Assembly: GCA_039679385.1 (NCBI GenBank)
Contig: JBDKVB010000148.1
Location: forward strand, 1-37,236
Direction: 5' to 3'
DNA: 37,236 bases
Source of the DNA: Armatimonadia bacterium
Lineage (GTDB): Bacteria; Armatimonadota; Zipacnadia; Zipacnadales; JABUFB01
Shown here: piece after piece, positions 22,294-31,229 of the stretch
Layout of the letters: each line of letters begins with the position of its first letter
How positions within the stretch are numbered: position 1 is the stretch's first letter
The notes under the pieces: model-generated
The model's input: the letters and a program-made list of their open reading frames with translations, nothing else
Told to the model about the DNA's origin: nothing
Database searches by the model: none
Program-made: the position numbers and the translations under genes

Positions 22294-22818
22294 ATGAGCC
22301 TGACTGCCCTCTGCTTCGGGGCCACTCTCGTCGTGACGCTGATCTCGGCCTATACCGACCTTCGCTACGGCAAGGTGTATAACCTGGTTACGATGCCTGC
22401 CCTCGCTCTCGGACTGGGTGCGAATGCCCTGGGCTCCGGCTGGCACGGGCTGCTCCTGTCCCTGGCCGGGGTCGGAGTGGCGCTGGCCCTGTGGCTGTTG
22501 AGCCTGGCTTGCGGCGGTTGCATGGGTGGCGGCGACATCAAGCTTCTTGGCGCCGTGGGTGCCCTGTGCGGCCCGCACTTCCTGGTGGCTGCCTTCGTGA
22601 TGGCCATCTTTCTCGGGGGGATCTTCGCCATCGGTCTGGCACTCCGACACCGATGCCTGGGCAGCGTCCTGTCGCGTCTCTACACCTGGATCGTGTGTAA
22701 GCTCGGCTTCGGGTGCAGCACACAGCTCAGTCCCGATCGCACGCTTCGAGTGCCCTACGCACTCCCGATCGCTCTCGGAGTCGTCATCTGCCTTCTCAAA
22801 GCCTCACCCTTGGTCTGA
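22294..22818 (+). CDS. Prepilin peptidase, CpaA/TadV type (A24)
   Basis: 174 residues, about four to five TM helices, an inner-membrane aspartyl protease that removes leader peptides from Flp and TadE-type prepilins. Both catalytic Asp are present: D22 in AYTDLRYGKVYN and D81 in CMGGGDIKLLGAVGAL (the GxGD motif). It lacks the N-terminal methylase domain of PilD, as expected for the Tad branch. AGGAGGT lies 6 nt before the ATG. The C-terminal part (YTWIVCKLGFGCSTQLSPDRTLRVPYALPIALGV) is the usual RVPYAxxI end of the family. tadE begins 5 nt after its stop. Confidence 0.92.
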   Translation: MSLTALCFGATLVVTLISAYTDLRYGKVYNLVTMPALALGLGANALGSGWHGLLLSLAGVGVALALWLLSLACGGCMGGGDIKLLGAVGALCGPHFLVAAFVMAIFLGGIFAIGLALRHRCLGSVLSRLYTWIVCKLGFGCSTQLSPDRTLRVPYALPIALGVVICLLKASPLV

Positions 22819-22823
22819 GTGCC

Positions 22824-23294
22824 ATGAGACAACCAATACACCGGCGCACGCGAACTTGCCGCGGAGCTGTCATGGTCGAACTGGCCCTGGCCATGCCTCT
22901 GCTCCTTGTCATGCTCTTTGGGTGCATCGAAGCCGGCCTGCTCTTCTGTGACGCCATCGTCCTGGGCAACGCCGCTCGCGAGAGTGTGCGCATGGCCTCC
23001 GTCGGTGCACCGACGAATCAGATAGGTCTCGTCGTCGGCACTACCACCGGGTGCCTGAAGGAGGACCTGCTCGACCCGGCGACGGTGCAGTACCGCGTCT
23101 GGAACGGCATGAACTGGGGCGAGCCGCAGACCCTTACAGACGTCGAGGGACGCAATATCGCGCAGGCCGGTGATCAGGTAATGGTCACTTTGCACTACCG
23201 TCATCCTCTCGCCACCGGGGGGATGCTCGCTCCGCTCTTCGGGGGCCGCACCGAGATACCCATCACCGCACTTCGCGTCATGCGTCGCGAGTGA
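22824..23294 (+). CDS. TadE-like minor pseudopilin
   Basis: 156 residues. It has a TadE N-terminus: a basic stretch, then CRG|AVMVELALAMPLLLVMLFGCIEAG, where Glu at +5 after Gly fits prepilin processing. The motif ELALAMPLLL followed by GNAARESVRMAS is typical of TadE/TadG-like proteins. The extracytoplasmic domain ends in TALRVMRRE. TadE helps assemble the Flp pilus. Only one TadE-like protein is encoded here; TadF and TadG are absent. The SD is weak (GAGTG), and the ATG lies 5 nt after the peptidase stop, consistent with translational coupling. Confidence 0.87.
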   Translation: MRQPIHRRTRTCRGAVMVELALAMPLLLVMLFGCIEAGLLFCDAIVLGNAARESVRMASVGAPTNQIGLVVGTTTGCLKEDLLDPATVQYRVWNGMNWGEPQTLTDVEGRNIAQAGDQVMVTLHYRHPLATGGMLAPLFGGRTEIPITALRVMRRE

Positions 23295-23347
23295 TGCCCG
23301 TCGCAGCACACCTGCCTCACCATCCCTGACCGGCTGGAGCGATTCCC

Positions 23348-24505
23348 ATGATCCGTTTGCTGCTCACCGAACTCTCCGCGGGAGCAGCCGAGGGCATCCG
23401 CGCCCTGCTGGGTGCCCACGAGGACCTTGAGATTGTGGGCTATCCGCGTGATGGCCTTGAAGCCGTGCAGATGGCGGCTCGCCTGCGCCCTGACGTTCTC
23501 CTGGTCCACGACCTTCTCCCTGGGCTGTCTGGGGTCGAGGCCTGCGAGCTGACCGCTCAGGCTGCTCCAGAGGTCGCCTGTGCCCTCCTGTGCGAGCAGT
23601 CCGACCCTTCCTCCCTGCGTCGGGCCATGCGCGCCGGTGCACGAGCTGTGATGACGCCTACCATGTCCCCCGAGGAGATGGCCGCCGTCCTGCGGGACCT
23701 GGCCACCGTGAGCACGATCACCCAGGCCCCGGAGTATGCCCTCGCCACCGACCCTGCCAGGATGCCCCAGACGATTGGCGTGATCGCGGCCCGGGACGGA
23801 GTGGGCAAGTCCACGCTCACCCTCAACCTCGCGACGGCTCTCGCAGCCAAGGCGCCGGACCAGGTGGTCGTGGTCGACCTGTGCGGGCAGTTCAGCAGTC
23901 TCCCGCTGCTTCTGAACCTCGCCAGCCCAAACAGCATCCTCGATCTCGCCGGCTTCGCTCAGGAGATGGACGGGGATCTGCTCGAGACCTTTCTCGGGTC
24001 GCCTTCGGCCGGGTTCAAGGTCCTCCCCGGCGGCAGTAAGTATGATCCTGCCTGGACTGACGCGCTAGGCGTCGAGTTCCTGGCCGACCTGTTCGGCCTC
24101 CTGCGCCGTCGGTACCGATTCATCCTGTGCGACATTCCCTGTGTCGTCTGGCCCGGGAGTCTTTACGCCATCACCCGATCACAGTACTGCCTTATGGTGA
24201 GCGGTCTCTCGGAAGTCACCGCGGTTCGTGAGTCTGCCGCTCTCGCAGACCTGCTCGTGCCGGCCCATCTGCCTGCCGAACGTCTGCGTCTGGTGGTCAA
24301 CCGCGTCTCGTCCCAGGAGTGGTTCACCGAGGACGACCTGAAGGCCGCGACACGTCTGCCCGTCTGGCACTCGCTTCCCTTCGATGCCGCCAGTCTCTTC
24401 GCCGCAGCCAACGAGGGCGTTCCTGTTGTGGCGGCAAAGCCGAACGCGCCCTTTGCTAAGGGCGTGGTCGGACTCGCCGATAAGCTCCTTGCGGAGCTGT
24501 CCTGA
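23348..24505 (+). CDS. cpaE: CpaE/TadZ-like pilus-positioning ATPase with degenerate receiver domain
   Basis: 385 residues. Residues 1-120 fold like a response-regulator receiver (IRLLLTELSAG, PDVLLVHDLLPGLSGVEA, AMRAGARAVMTPTMSPEEMAAVL). The acidic pocket is lost (TE in place of DD), His54 occupies the usual phospho-Asp position with Asp55 shifted by one, and the switch Lys is Thr. It should therefore not be phosphorylated in the normal way, as in other TadZ/CpaE proteins. Residues about 142-385 are a MinD/ParA-type ATPase with Walker A AARDGVGKSTLTLNLA, DLCGQFSSLPLLLNL and FILCDIPCVVWPG. Such proteins place the Tad machine at the cell pole. GGAG lies 8 nt before the ATG. Confidence 0.9.
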   Translation: MIRLLLTELSAGAAEGIRALLGAHEDLEIVGYPRDGLEAVQMAARLRPDVLLVHDLLPGLSGVEACELTAQAAPEVACALLCEQSDPSSLRRAMRAGARAVMTPTMSPEEMAAVLRDLATVSTITQAPEYALATDPARMPQTIGVIAARDGVGKSTLTLNLATALAAKAPDQVVVVDLCGQFSSLPLLLNLASPNSILDLAGFAQEMDGDLLETFLGSPSAGFKVLPGGSKYDPAWTDALGVEFLADLFGLLRRRYRFILCDIPCVVWPGSLYAITRSQYCLMVSGLSEVTAVRESAALADLLVPAHLPAERLRLVVNRVSSQEWFTEDDLKAATRLPVWHSLPFDAASLFAAANEGVPVVAAKPNAPFAKGVVGLADKLLAELS

Positions 24506-24563
24506 TCTGCAGCACTGACGGGCACCAACACCTGTACCACTGCTTCCCTGGAGGTCCGGTCGC

Positions 24564-25916
24564 ATGGTCGCCGATGCACAGCCGCAATGGGAAACCGACT
24601 ACCGCGCCACGGCCGATCGCGCGGAGGCCGACCACATGCTCAAGCTCCAGGCCGCCGTGCACGAGCAGCTCTTGGCCGCCATCGAACCGCAGGAGCTCAA
24701 CCGCATGTCTCGAGCTCAGCTCATGGAGCGCATCGGATCGATGGCCGCCGAGGTGATCGCGGCCAAGCGTGTCATGCTGACTTCACGCATGCGTCAACAG
24801 CTTCTCAGCGAGGTCTTCGCCGAGGTTCGCGGCTATGGCCCCATCCAGTCACTGCTCGAGGACGACAACATCTCTGAGGTCATGGTCAACGGTCCGGAGA
24901 TGGTCTTCGTGGAACGCAGCGGACGCATCACGGAAGTCCCCAAGCACTTCACCGACAACGCCCACGTGATGCGCATCATCGACAAGATCATCGCACCCCT
25001 GGGTCGCCGCCTCGACGAGTCCATGCCCATGGTCGACGCGCGCCTTCCGGATGGGTCGCGCGTGAATGCCATCATCCCACCCGTGAGCGTCACCGGGCCC
25101 TGCGTGACGATCCGTAAGTTCTCGCGAGATCCCTTCGGCGCCGACGACCTGGTCCGCTTCGGCACTCTCACGGAGCAGATGAGCGACTTCCTTCACGCTT
25201 GCGTCGAGGCACGGCTCAACATCCTGGTGTCGGGTGGCACGGGCTCGGGAAAAACCACCACTCTGAACGTTCTCTCTTCCATGATCCCGCCGGGAGAGCG
25301 CATCGTCACCATCGAGGACGCCGCCGAACTGCGGCTCATGCAACGCCATGTCATCACCCTGGAGGCTCGACCCGCGAACCTCGAAGGACGTGGCGAGGTC
25401 TCCATCCGCCTCCTGGTCCGCAACGCCCTGCGAATGAGGCCGGACCGAATCATCGTTGGTGAGGTCCGTGGCGGCGAGGCCCTCGACATGCTCCAGGCCA
25501 TGAACACCGGACACGATGGCTCCCTGAGCACCTGCCACGCGAATACCCCCCGAGACATGCTGGCGCGTCTGGAGACCATGACCCTTATGGCCGGCACAGA
25601 GCTGCCTTCGCGCGCGATTCGCGAGCAGATCTCCTCGGCCGTCCACATCATTGTCCAGCAGTCCCGTCTTCGTGACGGCTCGCGGCGGATCACCCACATC
25701 ACCGAGGTCCAGAACATGGAGGGTGACCACATCGTCGTCCAGGACCTGTATCGCTTCCGGCAGGACGGCGTCGACCCCACAGGACGAGTGATCGGCGAGC
25801 ACGTGTCGACCGGACTGCGTCCACACTTCGCCGACCATCTGCTGGCTCAGGGCGTGCAGCTTCCCGGAGACCTGTTTCAGCAGTGGACGGGAGGCGGTCC
25901 CCAGTGCCGCCGCTGA
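24564..25916 (+). CDS. cpaF: Tad secretion ATPase CpaF/TadA
   Basis: 450 residues, the cytosolic hexameric ATPase that powers Flp pilus assembly. The N-domain (about 75-200) includes EVRGYGPIQSLLEDDNISEVMVNGP and RLPDGSRVNAIIPP. The ATPase core has Walker A SGGTGSGKTTTLN (about 223-234), IVTIEDAAELRL, the Asp/His boxes PDRIIVGEVRGGEALDMLQAMNTGHDGSLSTCHAN, and RLETMTLMAG. All motifs are intact. GGAGGT lies 7 nt before the ATG. Its 3' end overlaps the start of tadB by 13 nt. Confidence 0.96.
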   Translation: MVADAQPQWETDYRATADRAEADHMLKLQAAVHEQLLAAIEPQELNRMSRAQLMERIGSMAAEVIAAKRVMLTSRMRQQLLSEVFAEVRGYGPIQSLLEDDNISEVMVNGPEMVFVERSGRITEVPKHFTDNAHVMRIIDKIIAPLGRRLDESMPMVDARLPDGSRVNAIIPPVSVTGPCVTIRKFSRDPFGADDLVRFGTLTEQMSDFLHACVEARLNILVSGGTGSGKTTTLNVLSSMIPPGERIVTIEDAAELRLMQRHVITLEARPANLEGRGEVSIRLLVRNALRMRPDRIIVGEVRGGEALDMLQAMNTGHDGSLSTCHANTPRDMLARLETMTLMAGTELPSRAIREQISSAVHIIVQQSRLRDGSRRITHITEVQNMEGDHIVVQDLYRFRQDGVDPTGRVIGEHVSTGLRPHFADHLLAQGVQLPGDLFQQWTGGGPQCRR

Positions 25917-26854
25917 TCTTGCTGGCCGGTGTCGGCCTCCTGGTGGTTGGCGGAGGCTTCGCCGTCTACCTGGCTACACGCTCCGCGGGCCAGTCACCTC
26001 CGAGTCGCCTGGCACCACGGGCCGAGGAGGGTGCCCCAACGGCGCAATCGGGGAAGGGTTCGGCGCCGGACGACCCATCACCGGTTATCACACGCGTGCT
26101 GGACCGTCTGGGCCTGGGAAGGTCCTTGCAGAAGCTCCTTCTGCAGGCTGGACTACTCGTGCGTCCAACAGAGCTCGTTGTTCTGGTCCTCGGCCTCGCA
26201 GGTATGGGCTTCGCTGCCGGGATGGCCGTGCGCGGGTTCCTTCTGGCTCTGGTGCTCTCGGGCGTCGCGGCCGTCGTGCCCGTCGTCTACGTGCAGACCC
26301 GCCGGGCCAAACGCAACAAAGCCCTCGTGGATCAGCTTTCTGAGGCCCTCACCATGATGGCCTCCTCGCTGCGCTCGGGCTATTCCTTCCTACGGGCCAT
26401 GCAGGTAGTCAGCGAGGAGATGGACGCACCGATCTCCGAGGAGTTCGGGAGAGTCCTGGACGAGATGAACGTCGGGGTCTCCCACGAGAGGGCGCTCAAG
26501 CACCTCATGGACCGCTGCCCGAGTGGGGACGTCGAGCTGATCGTCACCGCCTGCCAGATCCAGTCCACCGTCGGTGGCAACCTGGCCGAGATCCTGGATA
26601 CCACTGCCGGCATGATCCGCGAACGCGTCAGGCTGCAGGGCGAGATCAGCGCCTTGACCGCCGAGGGACGCCTCTCCGCCAGCATCCTGTGTGCCTTGCC
26701 CATCTTCCTGGCGATCGTGGTGGGCCACCTCAGCCCCGGCTACCTGGACCCGCTCTTCATCACTCCCATGGGGCGCCTCCTCCTACTCGGTGCCGGAGGC
26801 GCGATGGGCATGGGCATGCTGGTCATCAAGAAGATGATGGCTGTTCAGATCTGA
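25904..26854 (+). CDS. tadB: Tad inner-membrane platform protein TadB
   Basis: 316 residues of the T2SSF (GspF-like) family. An N-terminal TM helix (PLILLAGVGLLVVGGGFAVYLA) is followed by a basic linker, two TM helices (about 90-135), and the cytoplasmic T2SSF domain (LVDQLSEALTMMASSLRSGYSFLRAMQVVSEEMDAPISEEF, CQIQSTVGGNLAEILDT). Two C-terminal TM helices follow. A GTG at 25904 is preferred, because GGGAGG sits at the right distance and it matches the start of the hydrophobic segment; an in-frame GTG at 25883 lacks one. It overlaps cpaF and is followed by tadC after 65 nt. Confidence 0.92.
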   Translation: MPPLILLAGVGLLVVGGGFAVYLATRSAGQSPPSRLAPRAEEGAPTAQSGKGSAPDDPSPVITRVLDRLGLGRSLQKLLLQAGLLVRPTELVVLVLGLAGMGFAAGMAVRGFLLALVLSGVAAVVPVVYVQTRRAKRNKALVDQLSEALTMMASSLRSGYSFLRAMQVVSEEMDAPISEEFGRVLDEMNVGVSHERALKHLMDRCPSGDVELIVTACQIQSTVGGNLAEILDTTAGMIRERVRLQGEISALTAEGRLSASILCALPIFLAIVVGHLSPGYLDPLFITPMGRLLLLGAGGAMGMGMLVIKKMMAVQI

Positions 26855-26919
26855 CGTCAATCCCGTCTGCCCGGCTCGCCTGGTACTCGGGCATCTGGTG
26901 CCCCTGAGGGTGATCGTCC

Positions 26920-27846
26920 ATGCTCCCTGCGGCAATCGCGGTCTGCATCTTCGCCGGAATCGTCTTCGTCGCTTTGTCCTTCACCCTGGAGACGCAGTCG
27001 CGCAGGATGTCAGACCGCTTCACCACCGTCATCTCCCGACCGCCGGAGGACGACCTGTCTACCGTCCTTCGCGGAAGCTGGCGTGAGCGCTTGCTGCAGC
27101 CCATCGTCGAGCGTCTCGCCGGTCTTGCGGCACGCCTCACTCCAGCCACAGCCTCGAAGGAGGCCAGCCTACGCCTCGACCGTGCAGGTCGACCCTACGG
27201 TCTCACTCCACCTCTGTGGACGCTGATCCGTCTCTTCGCCCTGCTTGCCTGCGGCGCCCTGGCCCTGTGCATCCATCGGTTCCTGCCGATCCCAGCGCAG
27301 TTCAAGGGGCTCCTGTGTCTGACCGTCCTGGCCGCAGGCGTGCTCGGGCCCAGTGGGTGGCTCGACTCGCAGATCAAGCAGCGCCAGATGGCCATCCGGA
27401 GTTCCCTGCCCGACGTCATCGACTTGCTTGTGGTCAGCGTGGAGGCTGGGCTCGGCCTCGATGCCTCCATGCAGGAAGTGATCAGTCGTCGCCGGGGGCC
27501 GCTTCTCGATGAGTTCGCTCGAGTGCTCGCAGAGGTCCGCGTTGGTGTCCGACGACGCAAGGCCTGGCAGGACCTGGCAGAACGGGCAAACATCACCGAA
27601 CTGAAAGTCTTCACGGCGGCCATCATTCAGGCCGAGGAACTTGGGGCCAGCATCGCCCAGGTCATGCGCGGACAAGCCGAGAGTCTACGCCTGCGCCGCA
27701 GCCTCAGCGTTCGCGAGGTCGCGGCCGTTCTGCCCATCAAGATGCTCTTCCCACTTATCTTCTTCATCTTCCCGAGTATGTTCGTCGTGATCCTTGGCCC
27801 CGGCATGATGCACATGTTCACGTCCTTCAGCTCCATCGGCTTCTGA
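26920..27846 (+). CDS. tadC: Tad inner-membrane platform protein TadC
   Basis: 308 residues, the second T2SSF-family membrane protein, partner of TadB. TM segments lie at about 3-22, 95-120, 125-145 and 275-295. The T2SSF domain reads SSLPDVIDLLVVSVEAGLGLDASMQEVISRRRGPLLDEFARVLAEVRVGVRRRKAWQDLAERANITELKVFTAAIIQAEELGASIAQVM, a textbook TadC pattern (written here only to locate residues about 160-250). GAGGGT lies 8 nt before the ATG. It is the last gene of the operon; the long hairpin at 27863-27895 ends the transcript. No TadD, TadG or secretin follows. Confidence 0.92.
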   Translation: MLPAAIAVCIFAGIVFVALSFTLETQSRRMSDRFTTVISRPPEDDLSTVLRGSWRERLLQPIVERLAGLAARLTPATASKEASLRLDRAGRPYGLTPPLWTLIRLFALLACGALALCIHRFLPIPAQFKGLLCLTVLAAGVLGPSGWLDSQIKQRQMAIRSSLPDVIDLLVVSVEAGLGLDASMQEVISRRRGPLLDEFARVLAEVRVGVRRRKAWQDLAERANITELKVFTAAIIQAEELGASIAQVMRGQAESLRLRRSLSVREVAAVLPIKMLFPLIFFIFPSMFVVILGPGMMHMFTSFSSIGF

Positions 27847-27862
27847 ACCGCCGCCGCAAACA

Positions 27863-27895
27863 GAAGAGGGGTCGTCTCACAGACGACCCCTCTTC
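27863..27895. terminator. Long perfect hairpin between convergent operons
   Basis: AAGAGGGGTCGTCT (27864-27877), CAC loop, AGACGACCCCTCTT (27881-27894), plus one outer G-C pair: a 15-bp stem with no mismatch. It lies 17 nt after tadC and 35 nt after the end of the facing glycosidase gene. T-rich flanks exist only on the minus side (TGTTTG). It probably terminates both. Confidence 0.75.
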
Positions 27896-27929
27896 CCTAT
27901 CCCCGCAGGTTGGCACTTCCAGCACCCGA

Positions 27930-30900
27930 TCAGCGACCGCCCAGGGCCCTCTGCAGCTCCTCAACCGTAGCCGCCGTCACGTAGGTCAGATGTCCGCTGA
28001 AGGCGCTCCCCGGGGTCACCGGGTTCCCGAACAGGTCGGTGGCGCTCACACCCACCGCCGTCGGCAGCTTCCACACCGCAGCAGTCGGGCCGCTGGAGAT
28101 CGCGGCGACCGCACGACCTGCCCCTGCGAACAGATATGCGTATACGCCCTCGGCGACTTCCAGCCGTCTCACGAACTTGGTGTCCTCGAGCAGCCAGGCC
28201 ATCGCCGAATACGCGCACCCACTCGGATGGAGCTGCCCGTCCTCGTTGACGATCACCCGCCACTCGGCCTTGTTCCCCAGGTAGCTGTGGCCATGCATCG
28301 AGTACACGAAGGTCTTCTCGACACCGGCCGAGAGCAGGCTGACGATCTGGCGGCACACCCGATCGCCGGTCTCGAAGAGGTCCTCGTTGTTGTCATAGGG
28401 GATCGTCAGGCGGTAGAAGCCCGGTCCGACGGTATCGCGCGCGGCAGAGCCCTCAGTCATCCACACCGGCTTCGGGAGCTTCCCCAGCTGTTCCTGGATC
28501 GGCCCCGTGGCGGTCTTGAAGCCCTTCTCAACCACATCCTCCGGGTAGCACGACCTCCCGCCGATGTAGTTGTGGTAGCAGACGGCGTCGCAGAAGTCGA
28601 GGCCGCCGGCCTTCAACACTCCGTTGGTCCATTCGGACCCGCTGAAGCTGCGAGAGCCTGAGCCGCCGGTGGTCGAGTTGAACCCCAGGATGCGAATGCC
28701 CGGGTCTGTTGCCTTGGCATTGCGATAGGCCGTCTCCATAAGCCGCGCGAAGTCGGCCTGCGGCTCCTTGCTCGTGATGTACCCCTCGCGGTCGGTCTTC
28801 CCCTCATCGTAGCCGACACCCCACCAGGCCCAGATCCAGGGCTCGTTCCACACGTCGTAGGCATCAATGACGCCCTTGTAGCGCTGCGTTACCACCCGCA
28901 CGTAGTTGGCGTAGTCCTCCAGCTTCTTCGGCTGGTAGAAGCGGTCGAAGTAGCCGTTGTGGGCCTTGCCGGGGTAGTAGCTGGCCCAGAAGGGAGCGGT
29001 GCCCAGTTCGCCGAGCACCTTGATGTGATCGCGCCGGTAGCGGTAGATCTCCTTGTCGTGGAAGGTCCACGTGCCGGGCTCAGGCTCCAGGTGGTACCAG
29101 CCCAGGTACTGCAAGCCCGCGTCATGCAGCCGCGTCCAGTTGATCCCGCAGGCCTTGGCCATGAGGTTGTGACGCGTCGTCGAGTTGGTGTGCACCCCGA
29201 AGGGCGAATCCGGGGCGTCCTTGCCCCAGTAGCGCGGGCGTCGCAGTCGGTTGATGACCAGTTCGTTATAGGTGCTGACGACCTTGCCGGCCGGGTCCTC
29301 CACCCATGCTTCAATCCGCTGCGGCCCGAAGGGGTGGGCCGCGAAGGACCCGTAGTTCAGCGTCCCCTGATGCAGCGTCGCAGTTCCCAGCGCAACCGGT
29401 GCCAGGTCCTTCTGCTCGCCGTACACATCCACCAGTCGCATCTTGAGACTGGCGCCGGGTGCTGCGCCCGTCACACAGTACTGCACCACCGTGGGCTCGT
29501 CCTCAAACTGCACTCGTGCCATCGAGGCATCGGAGTCCGGGCACGTCAGCGAGACCTCGCAGGCGGCTGCAGAGGTGTAGGCGCCAGCATGGCTGCCGGG
29601 CTCCACCTGGAGGGCATCGACCCAGGCGTCTCCGTTCACTTCGAGCTTCAGCGTGTACGAGGGGACCATGAGCTGCGGGGTGAAGGTCACCTCAAGGCGC
29701 TCCCACTCACCCTTGCCTTCCGGCTGCACGGTCTTGTCTCCCACGGTCGGCCCACCGGCGAGAACCGTCAGCCGCACCTTCTCGGCGGTCTTCACATACA
29801 GGCTCGCCGTGTGCGGCTGGAAGGCCAGCGGGACCGCAAAGGGCGCACTGTAGATGCGGGTCGGCTCGGCCGTGCTGATCTTCATTGCCGGAGCGCCGCT
29901 GGGCCCAATCGTCTGCGGATCCCCGGCGATCACCACATCGTCACCGTCGGAGTTGTCGCGATCCAGCGTCCAGCCGCTCTGCAGGCCCAGCGGGAGCCTC
30001 GATACTCGCAGCAGGTTCCGAGGTCCGCCCTCAGCGTACTTGGCCTTCAGCTCCGCGATGTAGTCGGCCCTGGTAAGCTGCGTGAGCTTCAGCTTCTGGA
30101 GGTCCAGAGTCGCGGTGTCGTCCAGGCCGATGAAGAACCCGACCGCAGGAGCGTACCTGGTCAGTCGGAAGTCGTAAGTGAAGTCCTTCCAGCTCGGTCC
30201 AAGCGCAGGCCGAACACTCCAGACCGTCTTGTAGGGTGCTCCTGCATCACGGATCTGGAACTCGGCGGCACCGGCGTTGGAGCTCCGTGCCGTCAGAGTC
30301 AGGCGGAAGAAGGTCTCCTCCTTGATGTCCTCCAACGAATGGCGGAGTTGGCAGCGCCCGTCCTCCACCTTCGTCACCTGCATACGGAGATAGCGCCGCC
30401 CCTCCTCTTCGAGGGGCTGGTAGTTCATCCATACCTTTGCCCAACTGGAGTCTTCCTGCCAGCCCTGGGGCAGCACCCCGGTTGCTCTCCCGGTGGAGTT
30501 GCCGGCCTCGGCAACGGGTGTCGCTGCGGTACCAAAGTCCGTGTCAATGGGCACCCGTGTCGGCGCCTCAGGGGCATCGACCCACTCGAGTTTCACACTC
30601 TTCAGGTCCACGCTTCCCACCTTCTCAACCCGCAGATAGAGCCCCACTTCGGCCTCTTCCCTGGGCAGCTTGAGTTCATAGCGGAAATCCTGCCACCCGG
30701 TCTGCAGGGGCACAGCGGTGTCCCACAGGTACGTGTAGGGCACCTCCCGTACTCGTACCCCGATCTGCAGTGGCTGGCCCTCAAGGCTTCTTCCCCGCAA
30801 GGTCAGGCGGCACGTGGCCTCCTGACCGAAACTGGGCAGTTGCTGAACGAACTGGCACCAGTCACGCTCGATCTTGCTGACCTTGACCCGCAGGTACCCG

Positions 30901-31130
30901 CCTTCCTCCTCTCCCCGTCGCTCGTAGTCTGTCCACACCCGGGCCCAACTGGACTCCTCGCGCCATCCCCAGGGGAGTGCTCCCGTCGTCCGGTCCAGGG
31001 CAACGCCGGGCTGATCCGCCACCGGCTGGTCCGAGGCAGCGAAGTCGGTGCTCACGAGTGTCAGCGTCCGGGCATGGCCGATGGTCACACCCAGACAGAG
31101 AACCAGCACCGCGGTCATGTACTTGGCCAT
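27930..31130 (-). CDS. Large secreted GH39-like (clan GH-A) glycoside hydrolase
   Basis: 1066 residues with a signal peptide (MTAVLVLCLGVTIGHA). Residues about 22-185 and 190-360 are tandem copies of a beta-sandwich module: both have TGxLPxGWxExSSWAxVWxxY, then RYLR/YLRVKVSK or MQVTK, WxDFxY and a closing VxLxWVD-like strand. A third module (about 400-545) looks CBM-like (PHTASLYVKTAEKVRLTVLAGG). The catalytic barrel begins at about 660 (DSPFGVHTNSTTRHNLMAKACGINWTRLHDAG). The acid/base is E763 in YDVWNEPWIWAWWG, and the nucleophile is probably E893 in PVWMTEGSAARD. A C-terminal beta domain follows. The substrate is unknown. The start ATG at 31130 has GAAGGGA about 9 nt upstream. It diverges from the sialidase-type gene. 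Confidence 0.87.
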   Translation of the reverse strand: MAKYMTAVLVLCLGVTIGHARTLTLVSTDFAASDQPVADQPGVALDRTTGALPWGWREESSWARVWTDYERRGEEEGGYLRVKVSKIERDWCQFVQQLPSFGQEATCRLTLRGRSLEGQPLQIGVRVREVPYTYLWDTAVPLQTGWQDFRYELKLPREEAEVGLYLRVEKVGSVDLKSVKLEWVDAPEAPTRVPIDTDFGTAATPVAEAGNSTGRATGVLPQGWQEDSSWAKVWMNYQPLEEEGRRYLRMQVTKVEDGRCQLRHSLEDIKEETFFRLTLTARSSNAGAAEFQIRDAGAPYKTVWSVRPALGPSWKDFTYDFRLTRYAPAVGFFIGLDDTATLDLQKLKLTQLTRADYIAELKAKYAEGGPRNLLRVSRLPLGLQSGWTLDRDNSDGDDVVIAGDPQTIGPSGAPAMKISTAEPTRIYSAPFAVPLAFQPHTASLYVKTAEKVRLTVLAGGPTVGDKTVQPEGKGEWERLEVTFTPQLMVPSYTLKLEVNGDAWVDALQVEPGSHAGAYTSAAACEVSLTCPDSDASMARVQFEDEPTVVQYCVTGAAPGASLKMRLVDVYGEQKDLAPVALGTATLHQGTLNYGSFAAHPFGPQRIEAWVEDPAGKVVSTYNELVINRLRRPRYWGKDAPDSPFGVHTNSTTRHNLMAKACGINWTRLHDAGLQYLGWYHLEPEPGTWTFHDKEIYRYRRDHIKVLGELGTAPFWASYYPGKAHNGYFDRFYQPKKLEDYANYVRVVTQRYKGVIDAYDVWNEPWIWAWWGVGYDEGKTDREGYITSKEPQADFARLMETAYRNAKATDPGIRILGFNSTTGGSGSRSFSGSEWTNGVLKAGGLDFCDAVCYHNYIGGRSCYPEDVVEKGFKTATGPIQEQLGKLPKPVWMTEGSAARDTVGPGFYRLTIPYDNNEDLFETGDRVCRQIVSLLSAGVEKTFVYSMHGHSYLGNKAEWRVIVNEDGQLHPSGCAYSAMAWLLEDTKFVRRLEVAEGVYAYLFAGAGRAVAAISSGPTAAVWKLPTAVGVSATDLFGNPVTPGSAFSGHLTYVTAATVEELQRALGGR

Positions 31131-31206
31131 CGCAGCGTCATCCCTTCGCGGAGCATCTATCGGTGGGACACAGAAGCGGTCCTGTCTTCCCTGTCTTGTT
31201 CCCCCT

Positions 31207-31229
31207 TCAGGCGAAAGCATCCTGCCTGA
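31207..31229. promoter_or_regulatory. Inverted repeat in the divergent glycosidase/sialidase promoter region
   Basis: TCAGGC (31207-31212) and GCCTGA (31224-31229), perfect 6-bp arms with 11 bp between. It is central in the 172-bp region between two divergent starts and so is a candidate shared operator. No clear -35/-10 pair was found on either strand. Confidence 0.35.

Noticed and set aside
28959-31229. A 756-codon plus-strand frame opposite the GH39-like gene
   Set aside because: Low-information Arg/Val/His/Leu-rich translation with no family resemblance. The minus strand encodes intact catalytic motifs.
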